Shown here one piece after another: positions 13,637 through 24,026 of a stretch of 64,000 nucleotides of DNA. The notes beneath the pieces were generated by a model, which saw nothing but the letters and a program-made list of their open reading frames with translations, did not search any database and was not told where the DNA came from. This stretch comes from Amycolatopsis sp. GM8. GTDB taxonomy: Bacteria > Actinomycetota > Actinomycetes > Mycobacteriales > Pseudonocardiaceae. The position numbers and the translations under genes were made by a program. The first letter of the stretch is position 1. Each line of letters opens with the position of its first letter. The stretch covers positions 434,001 to 498,000 of the forward strand of contig NZ_JAJKFK010000003.1 in assembly GCF_021653975.1 (NCBI RefSeq), written 5' to 3'.

Positions 13637-13698
13637 CAGTGCGGCAGTCCCGGGACGGTCCGCCCGACCGGCTGGGCGAGGAAACGGAGAACAACCAG

Positions 13699-14187
13699 AT
13701 GGGCGATTACGCCAAGGCGCTCGGGGCCAAGCTCCGCGGTATCCGCCAGCAGCAGGGCCTTTCCCTGCACGGGGTCGAGCAGAAGTCCGGGGGCCGCTGG
13801 AAGGCGGTCGTCGTCGGGTCGTACGAGCGCGGAGACCGCGCGGTGACCGTGCAGAAGCTGGCCGAGCTGGCCGACTTCTACGGGGTGCCGGTCGTCGAGC
13901 TGCTGCCTGAGGGCCGTGTCCCGTCCGGCGCCGAACCGGCCACCAAGATCGTGATCAACCTGGAACGCCTGCAGCAGCTGCCGGCGGAGAAGGTCGGGCC
14001 ACTGGCGCGGTACGCCGCGACCATCCAGAGCCAGCGCGGCGACTACAACGGCAAGGTGCTCTCCATCCGCACCGAGGACCTGCGCTCCCTGGCGATCATC
14101 TACGACATGACCCCGGGTGAGCTCACCGAGCAGCTCATCGACTGGGGCGTGCTCCCGCCCGAAGCCAGGCCGGCCAAAGAAGACTGA
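13699..14187 (+). CDS. bldD: BldD, c-di-GMP-responsive developmental repressor
   Basis: Transcriptional master regulator of the vegetative-to-sporulation switch in actinomycetes. The N-terminal helix-turn-helix (about residues 4-66) contains LGAKLRGIRQQQGLSLHGVEQ and VVVGSYERGDRAVTVQKLAEL. The C-terminal domain carries the c-di-GMP signature RGD-X8-RTED at residues 113-127, matching the RXD-X8-RXXD pattern described for Streptomyces BldD, so ligand-driven dimerisation should be retained. It has 162 residues. The frame is open upstream, but ATG at 13699 with GGAG ahead gives the conserved MGDYAKALGAKLR start. It is divergent from the pyr operon. Confidence 0.95.
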   Translation: MGDYAKALGAKLRGIRQQQGLSLHGVEQKSGGRWKAVVVGSYERGDRAVTVQKLAELADFYGVPVVELLPEGRVPSGAEPATKIVINLERLQQLPAEKVGPLARYAATIQSQRGDYNGKVLSIRTEDLRSLAIIYDMTPGELTEQLIDWGVLPPEARPAKED

Positions 14188-14243
14188 GCGCGCCGCAAGC
14201 TGGGTGAGGTGTGTCCACGGAAAGCGTGGACCGGGCGCGCTCA
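14185..14243 (+). terminator. Nested hairpin terminator after bldD
   Basis: Starting in the bldD stop codon, TGAGCGCGCC (14185-14194) pairs with GGCGCGCTCA (14234-14243). Inside it GTCCACG (14213-14219) pairs with CGTGGAC (14225-14231). There is no T-tract, which is usual for actinobacterial terminators. Confidence 0.6.
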
Positions 14244-14253
14244 GTTGTGTCCT

Positions 14254-14295
14254 CTGGGGGTCGAACCCCCAGACCCCCGCCAAGGGGCAAGCCCC
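14254..14295. repeat. Two-hairpin GC-rich palindromic element
   Basis: CTGGGGGT-CGA-ACCCCCAG (14254-14272, 8-3-8) is followed by GGGGC-AA-GCCCC (14284-14295) between the convergent bldD and nusB genes. It looks like a REP-type or bidirectional terminator element. The first palindrome resembles a tRNA T-arm, but no cloverleaf surrounds it. Confidence 0.5.
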
Positions 14296-14334
14296 CTGGA
14301 CCCCCGCGGCGCCGGTTTCCGGGCAGCCCCGCCT

Positions 14335-14784
14335 CTACAGCACCGCGCGCAGGCGGTCGGCGATGTTGCCGATGCGGCCGAGCACGCCGTTGACGAACCT
14401 GGGGGAATCGTCGGTGGACAGCTCCTTCGCCAGCCCGACAGCCTCGTCGATGGCGACGGGGTCGGGCACGTCCGGCGACCACAGCAGCTCGTAGACGCCG
14501 ACCCGCAGCACCGCCAGGTCCACCGGCGGCATCCGGTCGAGCGTCCAGCCCTGCGCGTGCTCCGCGAGCAGCTCGTCGATGCGCTCGCGATGCGCCGTGA
14601 CGCCCTCGACGAGCGAGATCGTGTAGTCCCCGATCGGGTCCACCACCGTCGAGCCGACGCGGTCGGCCAGCAGCTGCACCGGATCGGCGGCACGCTGCGC
14701 GGCCTCGTACAGCATCTCCACGGCGCGCCTGCGCAAAGCGCGGCGGCCCTGCGAGCCGCCGCGCTGGGATACCGGCTGGTTCAA
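14335..14784 (-). CDS. nusB: Transcription antitermination factor NusB
   Basis: RNA-binding antitermination factor that acts with NusE (S10) on rRNA operons. The domain runs from [18 protein letters not shown] to the C-terminal [19 protein letters not shown] motif. In this frame no ATG or GTG precedes the domain at a sensible place. A TTG at 14784 overlaps the efp stop (TTGA) and gives 149 residues. I infer this coupled TTG start; the longer open frame runs backwards through efp and is spurious. Confidence 0.88.
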   Translation of the reverse strand: MNQPVSQRGGSQGRRALRRRAVEMLYEAAQRAADPVQLLADRVGSTVVDPIGDYTISLVEGVTAHRERIDELLAEHAQGWTLDRMPPVDLAVLRVGVYELLWSPDVPDPVAIDEAVGLAKELSTDDSPRFVNGVLGRIGNIADRLRAVL

Positions 14785-15344
14785 GACGAGACCCGGCCGA
14801 GGTAACGCCCGTCGCGGGTGTCGACCTTGACCTTCTCGCCGGTGCTCAGGAACAGCGGGACCTGGATCTCGGCACCGGTCTCCAGCGTGGCGGGCTTGGT
14901 GCCGCCGGTGGACCGGTCGCCCTGCAGGCCGGGGTCGGTGTGCTGGATGAGCAGCTCGACCGAGGTGGGCAGCTCGACGTACAGCGGCTCGTTCTCGTGC
15001 GTCGCGACCTGCACCTCGCTGTTCTCCAGCAGGTAGTTCGCGGCGTCGCCGACGGTCACCCGCGGGACGGTGATCTGGTCGAACGTCTCGCCGTCCATGA
15101 ACACGAAGTCCGTGCCGTCGTTGTAGAGGTACGTCATGTTCCGGCGGTCGACCGTGGCGGTTTCCACCTTGGTGCCGGCGTTGAACGTCTTGTCCACCAC
15201 CTTGCCGGTGAGCACGTGCTTGAGGGTGGTGCGCACGAACGCGCCGCCCTTGCCCGGCTTGACGTGCTGGAAGCTCACCACGGACCACAGCTGTCCGTCG
15301 AGGTTGAGCACCAGGCCGTTCTTGAGGTCGTTGGTGGTGGCCAC
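14781..15344 (-). CDS. efp: Elongation factor P
   Basis: Relieves ribosome stalling at polyproline stretches. It has 187 residues: the N-terminal KOW-like domain with the tip loop [14 protein letters not shown], then two OB domains ending in [19 protein letters not shown]. The tip lysine (KPGKGG) is of the type that is not beta-lysylated in actinobacteria; no modification genes are seen here. The start is GTG. It lies between pepQ and nusB, the same order as in mycobacteria. Confidence 0.96.
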   Translation of the reverse strand: MATTNDLKNGLVLNLDGQLWSVVSFQHVKPGKGGAFVRTTLKHVLTGKVVDKTFNAGTKVETATVDRRNMTYLYNDGTDFVFMDGETFDQITVPRVTVGDAANYLLENSEVQVATHENEPLYVELPTSVELLIQHTDPGLQGDRSTGGTKPATLETGAEIQVPLFLSTGEKVKVDTRDGRYLGRVSS

Positions 15345-15386
15345 GGGTAGTCCAGTTCTCCTGTTGTTCGTTCGTGTTCGCGATCG

Positions 15387-16469
15387 TCAGACGACCACGA
15401 GGTCCTTGCCGCTCAGGGTGAGGAGTTCGGGAACCGTGTCCCGCACGACCAGCGTGTCCTCGATGCGCACACCACCGCGGCCGGCGAGGTATACCCCTGG
15501 CTCGACGGTGACCGTCATACCAGCGGCAAGTGTACCGTCGCCCTTCTTCGCCAGGCTGGGTGCCTCGTGAATCTCGAGTCCCACGCCGTGCCCGAGCCCG
15601 TGCGAGAACTCGTCGCCGTGGCCGGCCCGTTCGATCACCCCGCGCGCGGCTTTGTCCACGTCCTTCGTCACAGCGCCCGGCCGCACCGCCGCGCTGCCCT
15701 CGGTCTGCGCCTGGCTGACCAGGTCGTACAGCTCGCGCTGCCAGCCGGCGGCCTTGCCGAGCACGAGGGTGCGGGTCATGTCGGAGTGGTAGCCCTCGAC
15801 GGTGGCGCCGAAGTCCAGCTTGAGGAAGTCGCCGGTGGCGAGGACGGCGCCGGTGGGCCGGTGGTGCGGGATCGCCGAGTTCGGCCCCGCCGCGACGATC
15901 GACTCGAACGACCGGGCCGCGGAACCGTGGTCGAGCATCAGGTTCTCCAGCTCACGCGCGACCTCGCGCTCGGTGCGGCCGGGCCGGATCCCGCCGCGCT
16001 CGATGAGCTGCGCGAGCGCGGCGTCGGCGGCGGCGCACGCCTTGCGCAGCGCGCCGATCTCGTGCTCGTCCTTGATCAGCCGCAGCCGTTCGACCAGGCC
16101 GGGCGTGCGCGCCAGTTCAGCGTCCTCGGCGAGCGCGTGCAGCGTCTCGTACTGCTCGACGCTGACGTGCTGGCTCTCGAAACCGGTGCGTCCCTTCGCG
16201 CGCTTGGCGAGCGCGGCGGCGCTGGCCCGGTCGTTGACGAGTTCGAGGTCCGGCACTTCCTCCTGGGACTGCGTGACGTAGCGGCCGTCGGTGCAGAACA
16301 GGGTGCGCTCGTCGCCCTCGGCGTCGAGCAGCAGCGCCGCGTTCGAGCCGGTGAAACCGGTGAGGTAACGGATGTTCAGCAGGTTCGTCACCAGCAGCGC
16401 GTCGGCACCGGCCGCGCGGACCAGGGCCCGCAGCGAACGACGCCGGGTTGCGAACGGAGAGTCGGCCAC
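15387..16469 (-). CDS. pepQ: M24-family Xaa-Pro peptidase
   Basis: Metallopeptidase of the aminopeptidase P/prolidase family. The N-terminal creatinase-like domain (residues 1-125, LLVTNLLNIRYLTGFTGSNA) precedes a pita-bread catalytic domain. The five metal ligands are all visible: Asp in LKLDFGA, Asp in YHSDMTRT, His in GHGVGLEIHE, Glu in TVEPGVY and Glu in RIEDT. It has 360 residues and starts at GTG 16469. Substrate specificity (PepP or PepQ) cannot be told from sequence; the symbol follows the mycobacterial homologue beside efp. Confidence 0.9.
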   Translation of the reverse strand: MADSPFATRRRSLRALVRAAGADALLVTNLLNIRYLTGFTGSNAALLLDAEGDERTLFCTDGRYVTQSQEEVPDLELVNDRASAAALAKRAKGRTGFESQHVSVEQYETLHALAEDAELARTPGLVERLRLIKDEHEIGALRKACAAADAALAQLIERGGIRPGRTEREVARELENLMLDHGSAARSFESIVAAGPNSAIPHHRPTGAVLATGDFLKLDFGATVEGYHSDMTRTLVLGKAAGWQRELYDLVSQAQTEGSAAVRPGAVTKDVDKAARGVIERAGHGDEFSHGLGHGVGLEIHEAPSLAKKGDGTLAAGMTVTVEPGVYLAGRGGVRIEDTLVVRDTVPELLTLSGKDLVVV

Positions 16470-16507
16470 ATGGTCACCTTACTGGCGGGTTGGCTTACAG
16501 TGGCACG

Positions 16508-16969
16508 ATGCGGCCCTGGTTGACGCGCGGACTCGTGATGGCGGTGCTGCACGGCGCCGCGGACACCGCACTGGCGAAGGCGACGGTGTTCGATCCGACC
16601 GGCCTGCTCACCGCGAAGATCGCGACGATCGCCCTGCTGGTGGGCGCGGCCGCGCTGTGGGGCGCGGTCGACGCGTGGCTCCGCCGCGAGGACGCCGGCC
16701 GCACCTGGGTGATCGCGGCGCTGTTCGCGGGCCTGGGCTCCGGCGTGCTGTACGTCATCGGCCGCGGGATCTTCGTCGACCAGGCCGGCACTTCGGAGCT
16801 GGGGCCGGCGCTCACCGGTGGTGCCGCGTTCGCCGCGCTGCTGGTCCTGGTGCCGGCGGGACTCGGCCTGTTCGTCGGTGCCCGCCTCGGCACACCCGCG
16901 CCGGCGAAGGAGAAGCCCTCCCCCAGGCCCCGGCGGCGGGTGCCGTCGCCGGCGCCCCGCGCGAAGTAG
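16508..16969 (+). CDS. B-4DMT-type small integral membrane protein
   Basis: A 153-residue protein with four predicted membrane helices (LVMAVLHGAADTALA, IATIALLVGAAALWGAV, WVIAALFAGLGSGVLYVIG, ALTGGAAFAALLVLVPAGLGLFVGAR) and a short Pro/Lys/Arg-rich cytoplasmic tail. It resembles the actinobacterial B-4DMT family of putative transporters; no substrate is known to me. ATG at 16508 is preferred because the longer frame would overlap the divergent pepQ start. It converges with the lipoprotein gene, 3 bp away. Confidence 0.7.
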   Translation: MRPWLTRGLVMAVLHGAADTALAKATVFDPTGLLTAKIATIALLVGAAALWGAVDAWLRREDAGRTWVIAALFAGLGSGVLYVIGRGIFVDQAGTSELGPALTGGAAFAALLVLVPAGLGLFVGARLGTPAPAKEKPSPRPRRRVPSPAPRAK

Positions 16970-16972
16970 GGC

Positions 16973-18472
16973 TTACTTCCCGAGTGCCGCGGCCTGCGGG
17001 TAGGACCGCCACTGCGCCGCGCTGACGAACTCGACCGCGGAACCGTTGAGCGACGCGACGGACTGCGGGCGCACCGGCCACAGCTTCCCGTCGTCGAGCA
17101 CGAAACCGAGGCCCAGCCCCGGCGCTTGGAGCGCCCGGGCACCGGAACTCAGGTGCGCGGACACCGGCACCCCGTCGAGTGCGTCGATCCGCTGGTCCAG
17201 CACCTTGGTCGCGAGCTGTTCGGCGACCGAGCGGCGGTCGATGCGCACGACCTTGCCCGCCACCACGAGATCGATGGTGCGGACCGGCGAGGGCATCGCG
17301 AACCCGTCGAGCACGCCGAGGGTGCGCTGCTGGTCGGCGCAACCCTGGATGCCGACCACGTCGAGGCCGTAGTGCCGCAGGTCGGTGGGCGCGTTCGCCT
17401 CGCCGATCCTGGTCGCGCGCAGCACGTCGAACGGGATACGGCCGCACGGGTCACCCGGCGCGGCGAGCGCGTGCCCGTCGGGCCGCCGGACGAGACCGGG
17501 GCCTTCCTGCCAGGGACCGGGGATCACCACGGCACGGTAGGGATGCGCAGTGAAGTCACGGTTCCAGAAGGTGATGGTGGTGCCGTCCTGGGTCTCGTGC
17601 GCGATGGCGAACGCGCCGAGCGCGTCGACCCACTCCAGATCAGCGCTGAACGCGTCCACGACGGACGTCGTGCGCGGCGCGGCGGTACTCGCGACGGCGG
17701 CGAAACCCTTGTCCCCCAAGGATTCCACGCCGGTCGCGAACATCGGGTCCTTGGCGCGCAGGACGAACTGGCCGGCCCCGTTCCAGCCGGCGCCCTTGCC
17801 TGTGGTGTCGGTGAACATCAGGTAGAACCAGCCGTCGAGGTAGACGGCGGCAGGCTGGCCGGTGCCGTAGAGGTTTTCGCGGTGCACGTCGTGCGAGGGA
17901 CCGACGATCGGGGTGTTCGAGCGCGTCCAGGTGAAGCCGTCGGTGCTGGTGGCGAGCCCGATCGCGTTGCCGAGCGCGTGATCGCCCGCGGCGCCGGTGT
18001 AGTAGAGGTAGTAGGTTCCGTCGACCCGGATCACCGAGGGGTCGCAGGTGTGCACCCCGTCGAACTGCCCCGGATCACCCGAAAGCACGGCGGGCGGGGC
18101 GCCACCGCCGGGGGCGGTGAACGGGCCGTCGAGCGAGGCCGACTCGCCGTAGAGGATGTCGTCGCCGGGCGGCCCCGCGGTCGGGTACTGGCTGCACCAC
18201 CAGACGCGGATCTTGCCGTTCTCGACGATGACCGTCGGGCCATAGTTGTACGGCGCGCCCGGCCCGCCCGCGGCGACGACACCCGCGCTTTCCCGGCCGG
18301 CGGCGGTGCTGAGGGTGACGTTCGAGGGCGGCGGGGCGGGTCTGCCCCCACCGAGTTGCCCGTCCGGGCCCTCGGCCTGGGTTTGCGCGCTTCCCGGGCT
18401 GCAGGCGACGGCGGTCGTGCCGAGCACGATCGCCAGGAGCGCAGCACTCAGCCGATGACGGAACCCGCGCAT
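16973..18472 (-). CDS. Secreted lipoprotein with beta-propeller (GH43-like) fold
   Basis: A 499-residue exported protein. The N-terminus has a basic start, a hydrophobic helix and a lipobox ending AVAC, followed by a Gly/Pro-rich linker. The body has repeated short strands typical of five-bladed propellers of the GH43/GH32 type (YGPTVIVENGKIRVWWCSQYP, TCDPSVIRVDGTYYLYYTGA, YLDGWFYLMFTD). The acidic-residue pattern after Asp-Pro in TCDPSVIRVDG fits these glycan-active families, but I cannot confirm catalysis. ATG at 18472 is chosen because it begins the signal peptide. It is preceded by GAGAGGGG. Confidence 0.7.
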   Translation of the reverse strand: MRGFRHRLSAALLAIVLGTTAVACSPGSAQTQAEGPDGQLGGGRPAPPPSNVTLSTAAGRESAGVVAAGGPGAPYNYGPTVIVENGKIRVWWCSQYPTAGPPGDDILYGESASLDGPFTAPGGGAPPAVLSGDPGQFDGVHTCDPSVIRVDGTYYLYYTGAAGDHALGNAIGLATSTDGFTWTRSNTPIVGPSHDVHRENLYGTGQPAAVYLDGWFYLMFTDTTGKGAGWNGAGQFVLRAKDPMFATGVESLGDKGFAAVASTAAPRTTSVVDAFSADLEWVDALGAFAIAHETQDGTTITFWNRDFTAHPYRAVVIPGPWQEGPGLVRRPDGHALAAPGDPCGRIPFDVLRATRIGEANAPTDLRHYGLDVVGIQGCADQQRTLGVLDGFAMPSPVRTIDLVVAGKVVRIDRRSVAEQLATKVLDQRIDALDGVPVSAHLSSGARALQAPGLGLGFVLDDGKLWPVRPQSVASLNGSAVEFVSAAQWRSYPQAAALGK

Positions 18473-18515
18473 GTACTGGTGACCCCTCTCTGATGGCTGC
18501 ATCAGTGTAGGAGAG

Positions 18516-19436
18516 TCATTCCCCCGGTGGGGTGACAGCATGCCGGAGAGCGACGAGTTCGATCTCGAAGCCGTCCTCGTTCTCCAGATACGCCGCGTAG
18601 TGCCCAGGGCCACCGGCGTGCGGGTATCTGTCGGCGAACAGGGGCTGCCAGCCGTGCCCGCCGGCGGCTTCGGCGAGTTCGTCGACGCGGCGTTCGGATT
18701 CGACGTGCAGCGCGAGGTGGTTGAGCCCGGGACGGCACCGGTCGTGGCCGGTGGCGGTGAGGGCGGGCGACCGTTCGACGACGACGTAGCCCGCGCCGAG
18801 CTTCCAGCTGACCCCGTCGGGCCAGCGCTGGTACTCGCGCCAGCCCAGCTCGGCGAGCAGCCAGCCGAAGCTGGCTTCGGCTCGCGGGAGGTCCGGCACC
18901 CACAGCTCGACGTGGTGGAGGTGGCCGTGCGGGCGCGGGAGCGCGATGTGCACCCGGTGCGGTGCGCCGTAGTGGTGTTCGAGCCCGATGTCGCGGAAAC
19001 CCAGTCGCCGGGCCAGTTTCAGGCTGTCCATATTGGACTCGTGAATGAGCGCCCAGACGGCGGACACGCCGACGGTCACGAGTCCGTGGTCGAGCAGCGC
19101 CGCGGCGGCTTCGGTGGCAAGGCCCTGGCCGCCGTGCGCGGGGTCGAGGTAGTAGCCGATCTCCGCGGTCCCGGCGGGCAGCTCGTCGGACGGGCGCAGG
19201 TGCGCCAGCCCGATGACGGTGCCGTCGCGCTCGATCACCCAGTGCCCCAACCCTTCCGGCCCGCGGTAGGCGAGGCGGCGCTCGATCATCGCGCGGCAGT
19301 GGCTGGGGTCGCTGAGGTCGGCCGCGAGGTACCGGCTCAGCGCGGGATCAGCGAAGACGCGCAGGATCGCACCGGTGTCGGAGCTTTCGAGGCCGCGCAG
19401 CGTGAGCCGGGCCGTACGCACGACGGGGACGGTCAC
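18516..19436 (-). CDS. GNAT acetyltransferase fused to a VOC (glyoxalase-like) domain
   Basis: A 306-residue two-domain protein. Residues 1-165 are a RimJ/RimL-type GNAT domain: RTARLTLRGLESSDTGAI at the start, the acetyl-CoA loop YYLDPAHGGQGLATEA and the late IHESNMDSLKLARRLGF motif. Residues ~172-300 are a VOC domain (GHLHHVELWVPDLPRAEASF, GLNHLALHVESE, FEIELVAL). Start at GTG 19436, preceded by a purine-rich GAAAGCGAG. The first 22 codons and the 44 bases upstream form unit 1 of a tandem array that continues upstream. Substrates are unknown; such fusions have been tied to small-molecule resistance, but that is inference. Confidence 0.8.
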   Translation of the reverse strand: MTVPVVRTARLTLRGLESSDTGAILRVFADPALSRYLAADLSDPSHCRAMIERRLAYRGPEGLGHWVIERDGTVIGLAHLRPSDELPAGTAEIGYYLDPAHGGQGLATEAAAALLDHGLVTVGVSAVWALIHESNMDSLKLARRLGFRDIGLEHHYGAPHRVHIALPRPHGHLHHVELWVPDLPRAEASFGWLLAELGWREYQRWPDGVSWKLGAGYVVVERSPALTATGHDRCRPGLNHLALHVESERRVDELAEAAGGHGWQPLFADRYPHAGGPGHYAAYLENEDGFEIELVALRHAVTPPGE

Positions 19437-19917
19437 TGTGCTCGCTTTCCTGTGTGCGGCGGCAAAGCGGAGGCAACGCGCCGGTGTCCAAGCTTTCCAG
19501 CCCGCGCAGCGCAAGCCGGGGCGCACACAGGACCGGGACGGTCACCGTGCTCGCTTTTCTTCGTGCGGCGGCGAACCTCAGGGAACGCGCCGGTGTCCAA
19601 GCCTTCGAGACCGCGCAGCGTAAGCCGGAGCGTACGCACGACCGGGGACGGTCACTGTGCTCGCTTTCCTTTGTACGGCGGCAAAGCGCAGGGACCGCGC
19701 CGGTGTCCAAGCCTTCCAGCCCGCGCAGCGCAAGCCGGGGCGCACACAGGACCGGGACGGTCACCGTGCTCGCTTTTCTTCGCGTGGCGGCACAGCGCAG
19801 GGAACGCGCCGGTGTCCAAGCCTTCGAGACCGCGCAGCGCGAGCCGGGGCGCGCACACGACAGGGACGGTCACCGTGCTCACTTTCCTGTGTGTGGCCCC
19901 ACTGCGCAGGGAACGCG
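19372..19917. repeat. Tandem array: five ~109-bp copies of the GNAT gene 5' end
   Basis: Unit starts are 19372, 19481, 19590, 19700 and 19809, so unit lengths are 109, 109, 110, 109 and 109 bp. Read on the minus strand, each unit holds a GAAAGCGAGCAC stretch, a GTG start and about 22 codons homologous to VTVPVVRTARLTLRGLESSDTG. Units 2, 4 and 5 keep this coding half in frame, while unit 3 has an extra G. Units 2 and 4 resemble each other most, as if a two-unit block had been copied. Only unit 1 continues into the full gene. The whole stretch between the GNAT gene and aroQ is filled by the array, leaving no other gene there. Confidence 0.92.
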
Positions 19918-19919
19918 GG

Positions 19920-21974
<2,055 letters not shown>

Positions 21975-21981
<7 letters not shown>

Positions 21982-23162
21982 CGTTCCTCCAGCGCCTTGA
22001 GGTACGCCTCGGCGTTGCGCCTGCTCTCGGCGAGCGAGTCACCGCCGAACTTCTCCAGCGCCGCGTCGGCGAGGACCAGCGCGACGACCGACTCCAGCAC
22101 GACCCCGGCCCGCGGCACGGCGCAAACGTCCGACCGCTGGTGGATCGCGACCGCGGGCTCACCCGTCGCGACGTCCACAGTGGACAGTGCTTTGGGCACG
22201 GTCGAGATGGGCTTCATCGCGACCCGCACCCGCACCGGCTCGCCGTTGGTGATGCCGCCTTCGAGCCCGCCCGCGCGGTTCGAGCGGCGGGTCACGCCGA
22301 CCGGGCCGGAGCCGCGGTCGATCTCGTCGTGGGCCTGGCTGCCCCAGCGGTGTGCCGTGGTGAAGCCGTCACCGATCTCGACGCCCTTCATCGCCTGGAC
22401 GCCCATCAGCGCGCCGGCGAGGCGGGCGTCGAGCCGCCGGTCCCAGTGCACGTGCGAGCCGAGGCCCGGCGGCAGGCCGTAGGCGATCACCTCGATGACG
22501 CCGCCGACCGTGTCCCCCGCCTTCCGCACCGCGTCGACCTCGGCGACCATCGCGTCGGTGGCCTGTTGCCCGAACGCCCGGACCGGACTTTCGTCGATCG
22601 CCGCGAGGTCACCGGGACCGGGCAGCGGGCCGGCGGGCGCCTCGGCACCGCCGATGGAGATCACGTGGCTGATGATCTCCGCGCCCAGCAGCTGACGGAG
22701 GAAGGCGCGCGCCACCGTGCCCAGCGCGGTGCGGGACGCGGTCTCCCGCGCACTCGCCCGCTCGAGGACCGGGCGGGCCTCGGTGAAGCCGTACTTCTGC
22801 ATGCCGGGCAGGTCGGCGTGGCCGGGACGCGGGCGGGTCAGCGGCTCGTTGCGGGCGACGCCTTCCAGCTCGGCCGGGTCAACCGGGTCGGCGGCCATCA
22901 CCTTGTCCCACTTGGGCCATTCGGCGTTCTCGATGTGGACCGCGATCGGACCACCCTGGGTGAGGCCGTGCCGGACACCGCCGAGGAACTCGATGTGGTC
23001 GGTCTCGAACCCCATCCGCGGGCTCCGGCCGAATCCGAGCCGCCGCCGGGCAAGCTGCTCGCCCACTTCGGCGGTGGTGACCCCGACTCCGGCCACCATC
23101 CCTTCCAGCACGGCCGCCAGCGCGGGCCCGTGCGATTCACCTGCGGTTATCCAGCGCAACAC
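21975..23162 (-). CDS. aroC: Chorismate synthase
   Basis: FMN-dependent formation of chorismate from EPSP. It has 395 residues. [16 protein letters not shown] carries the N-terminal histidine, [12 protein letters not shown] the flavin region, and [18 protein letters not shown] the signature. Start GTG 23162. Upstream there is no ordinary promoter region: the gene abuts the tandem array of prepilin-peptidase 3' ends, so its transcription probably comes from within the array or from the peptidase gene. Confidence 0.96.
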
Positions 23163-23180
23163 CTCACGATCCTGTCATGG

Positions 23181-24026
23181 CTCGCGCCGTCCGGCTCAAG
23201 CGCCCATGCCTGTTTCTGTCAAGTGCTCATCTTGGGCGGCAGCGCTGCCAGGCAGGTGGCCAGCAGCAACCCGGGGCCGTGCGGCACACCGCGCTCCCAG
23301 CGGCGCAGCACGGCCAAGACCCGCGGTGGTCAGGGCGGTGAACACCGGCGCCGTCCAGCTCACCGCGCCGACGCCTGTTTCCCTCAAGTGCTCACCTTCG
23401 GCAGCAACGCCGCCAACCAGGTCGCCAGTAGCAACCCCGGCCGGTGCGGCACACCCTGCTCCCAGCGGTGCAGCACCGCCAGGACCGCGGTGCTCAGGGC
23501 CGCGAACACCAGCGCCGTCCGGCTCAAGCGCCCATATCTGTTTCCCTCAAGGACCCATCGTCGGCAGCAGCGCTGCCAGCCAGGTGGCCAGCAGCAACCC
23601 CGCGCCGTGCCGCACACCCCGCCCCCAGCGGCGTAACACGGCCAGGACCGCCGTGGCCAGGGCCGCGAACACCGGTGCGTCCAGCTCAAGCGCCCAGGCC
23701 TGTTTCCCTCAACTGCTCATCTCGGGCAGCAGCGCTGCCAGCCAGATCGCCAACAGGAACCCGGGGCCGTGCGGCACCCCACGCTCCCAGCGGCGCAACA
23801 GGGCCACGACTGCGGTGGTCAAGGCCGCGAACGTCGGCGCCGGCCGGCTCAAGCGGCCATGCCTGTTTCCATCAAGTACCCAACTTCGGCAGCAGCACCG
23901 CCAACCACGTGGCCAGCAGCAACCCCGGACCGTGCGGCACACCGTGCTCCCAGCGACGCAGCACGGCCAGGACCGCGGTGGTCAGGGCCGCGAACACCGC
24001 CGCGATGACCGGCGCCGTCCAGCTCA
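23181..24026. repeat. Tandem array: ~163-bp copies of the prepilin-peptidase gene 3' end
   Basis: Unit landmarks (CTGTTTC followed by TCAA) lie at 23210, 23375, 23538, 23700 and 23863, giving spacings of 165, 163, 162 and 163 bp. The last landmark marks the true gene end. Read on the minus strand, each unit encodes versions of AVSWTAPVFAALTTAVLAV, RRWEHGVPHGPGLLLATWL and LLPK plus ~22 non-coding bases. The period is not a multiple of three, so the copies fall in shifting frames and cannot form one protein. The array fills the 709 bp between the peptidase stop and the aroC start; I see no separate gene there. Confidence 0.92.

Noticed and set aside
14256..14272. A tRNA gene, from the T-arm-like GGGGGTCGAACCCCC
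   Set aside because: No acceptor, D or anticodon stems can be formed around it.
19372..19917. A CRISPR array
   Set aside because: There are no unique spacers between short repeats; the whole 109-bp unit repeats and is homologous to a gene.
23196..23942. Small minus-strand ORFs encoding pieces of a membrane protein downstream of the peptidase gene
   Set aside because: They are tandem copies of the peptidase 3' end in changing frames, with no start signals of their own.
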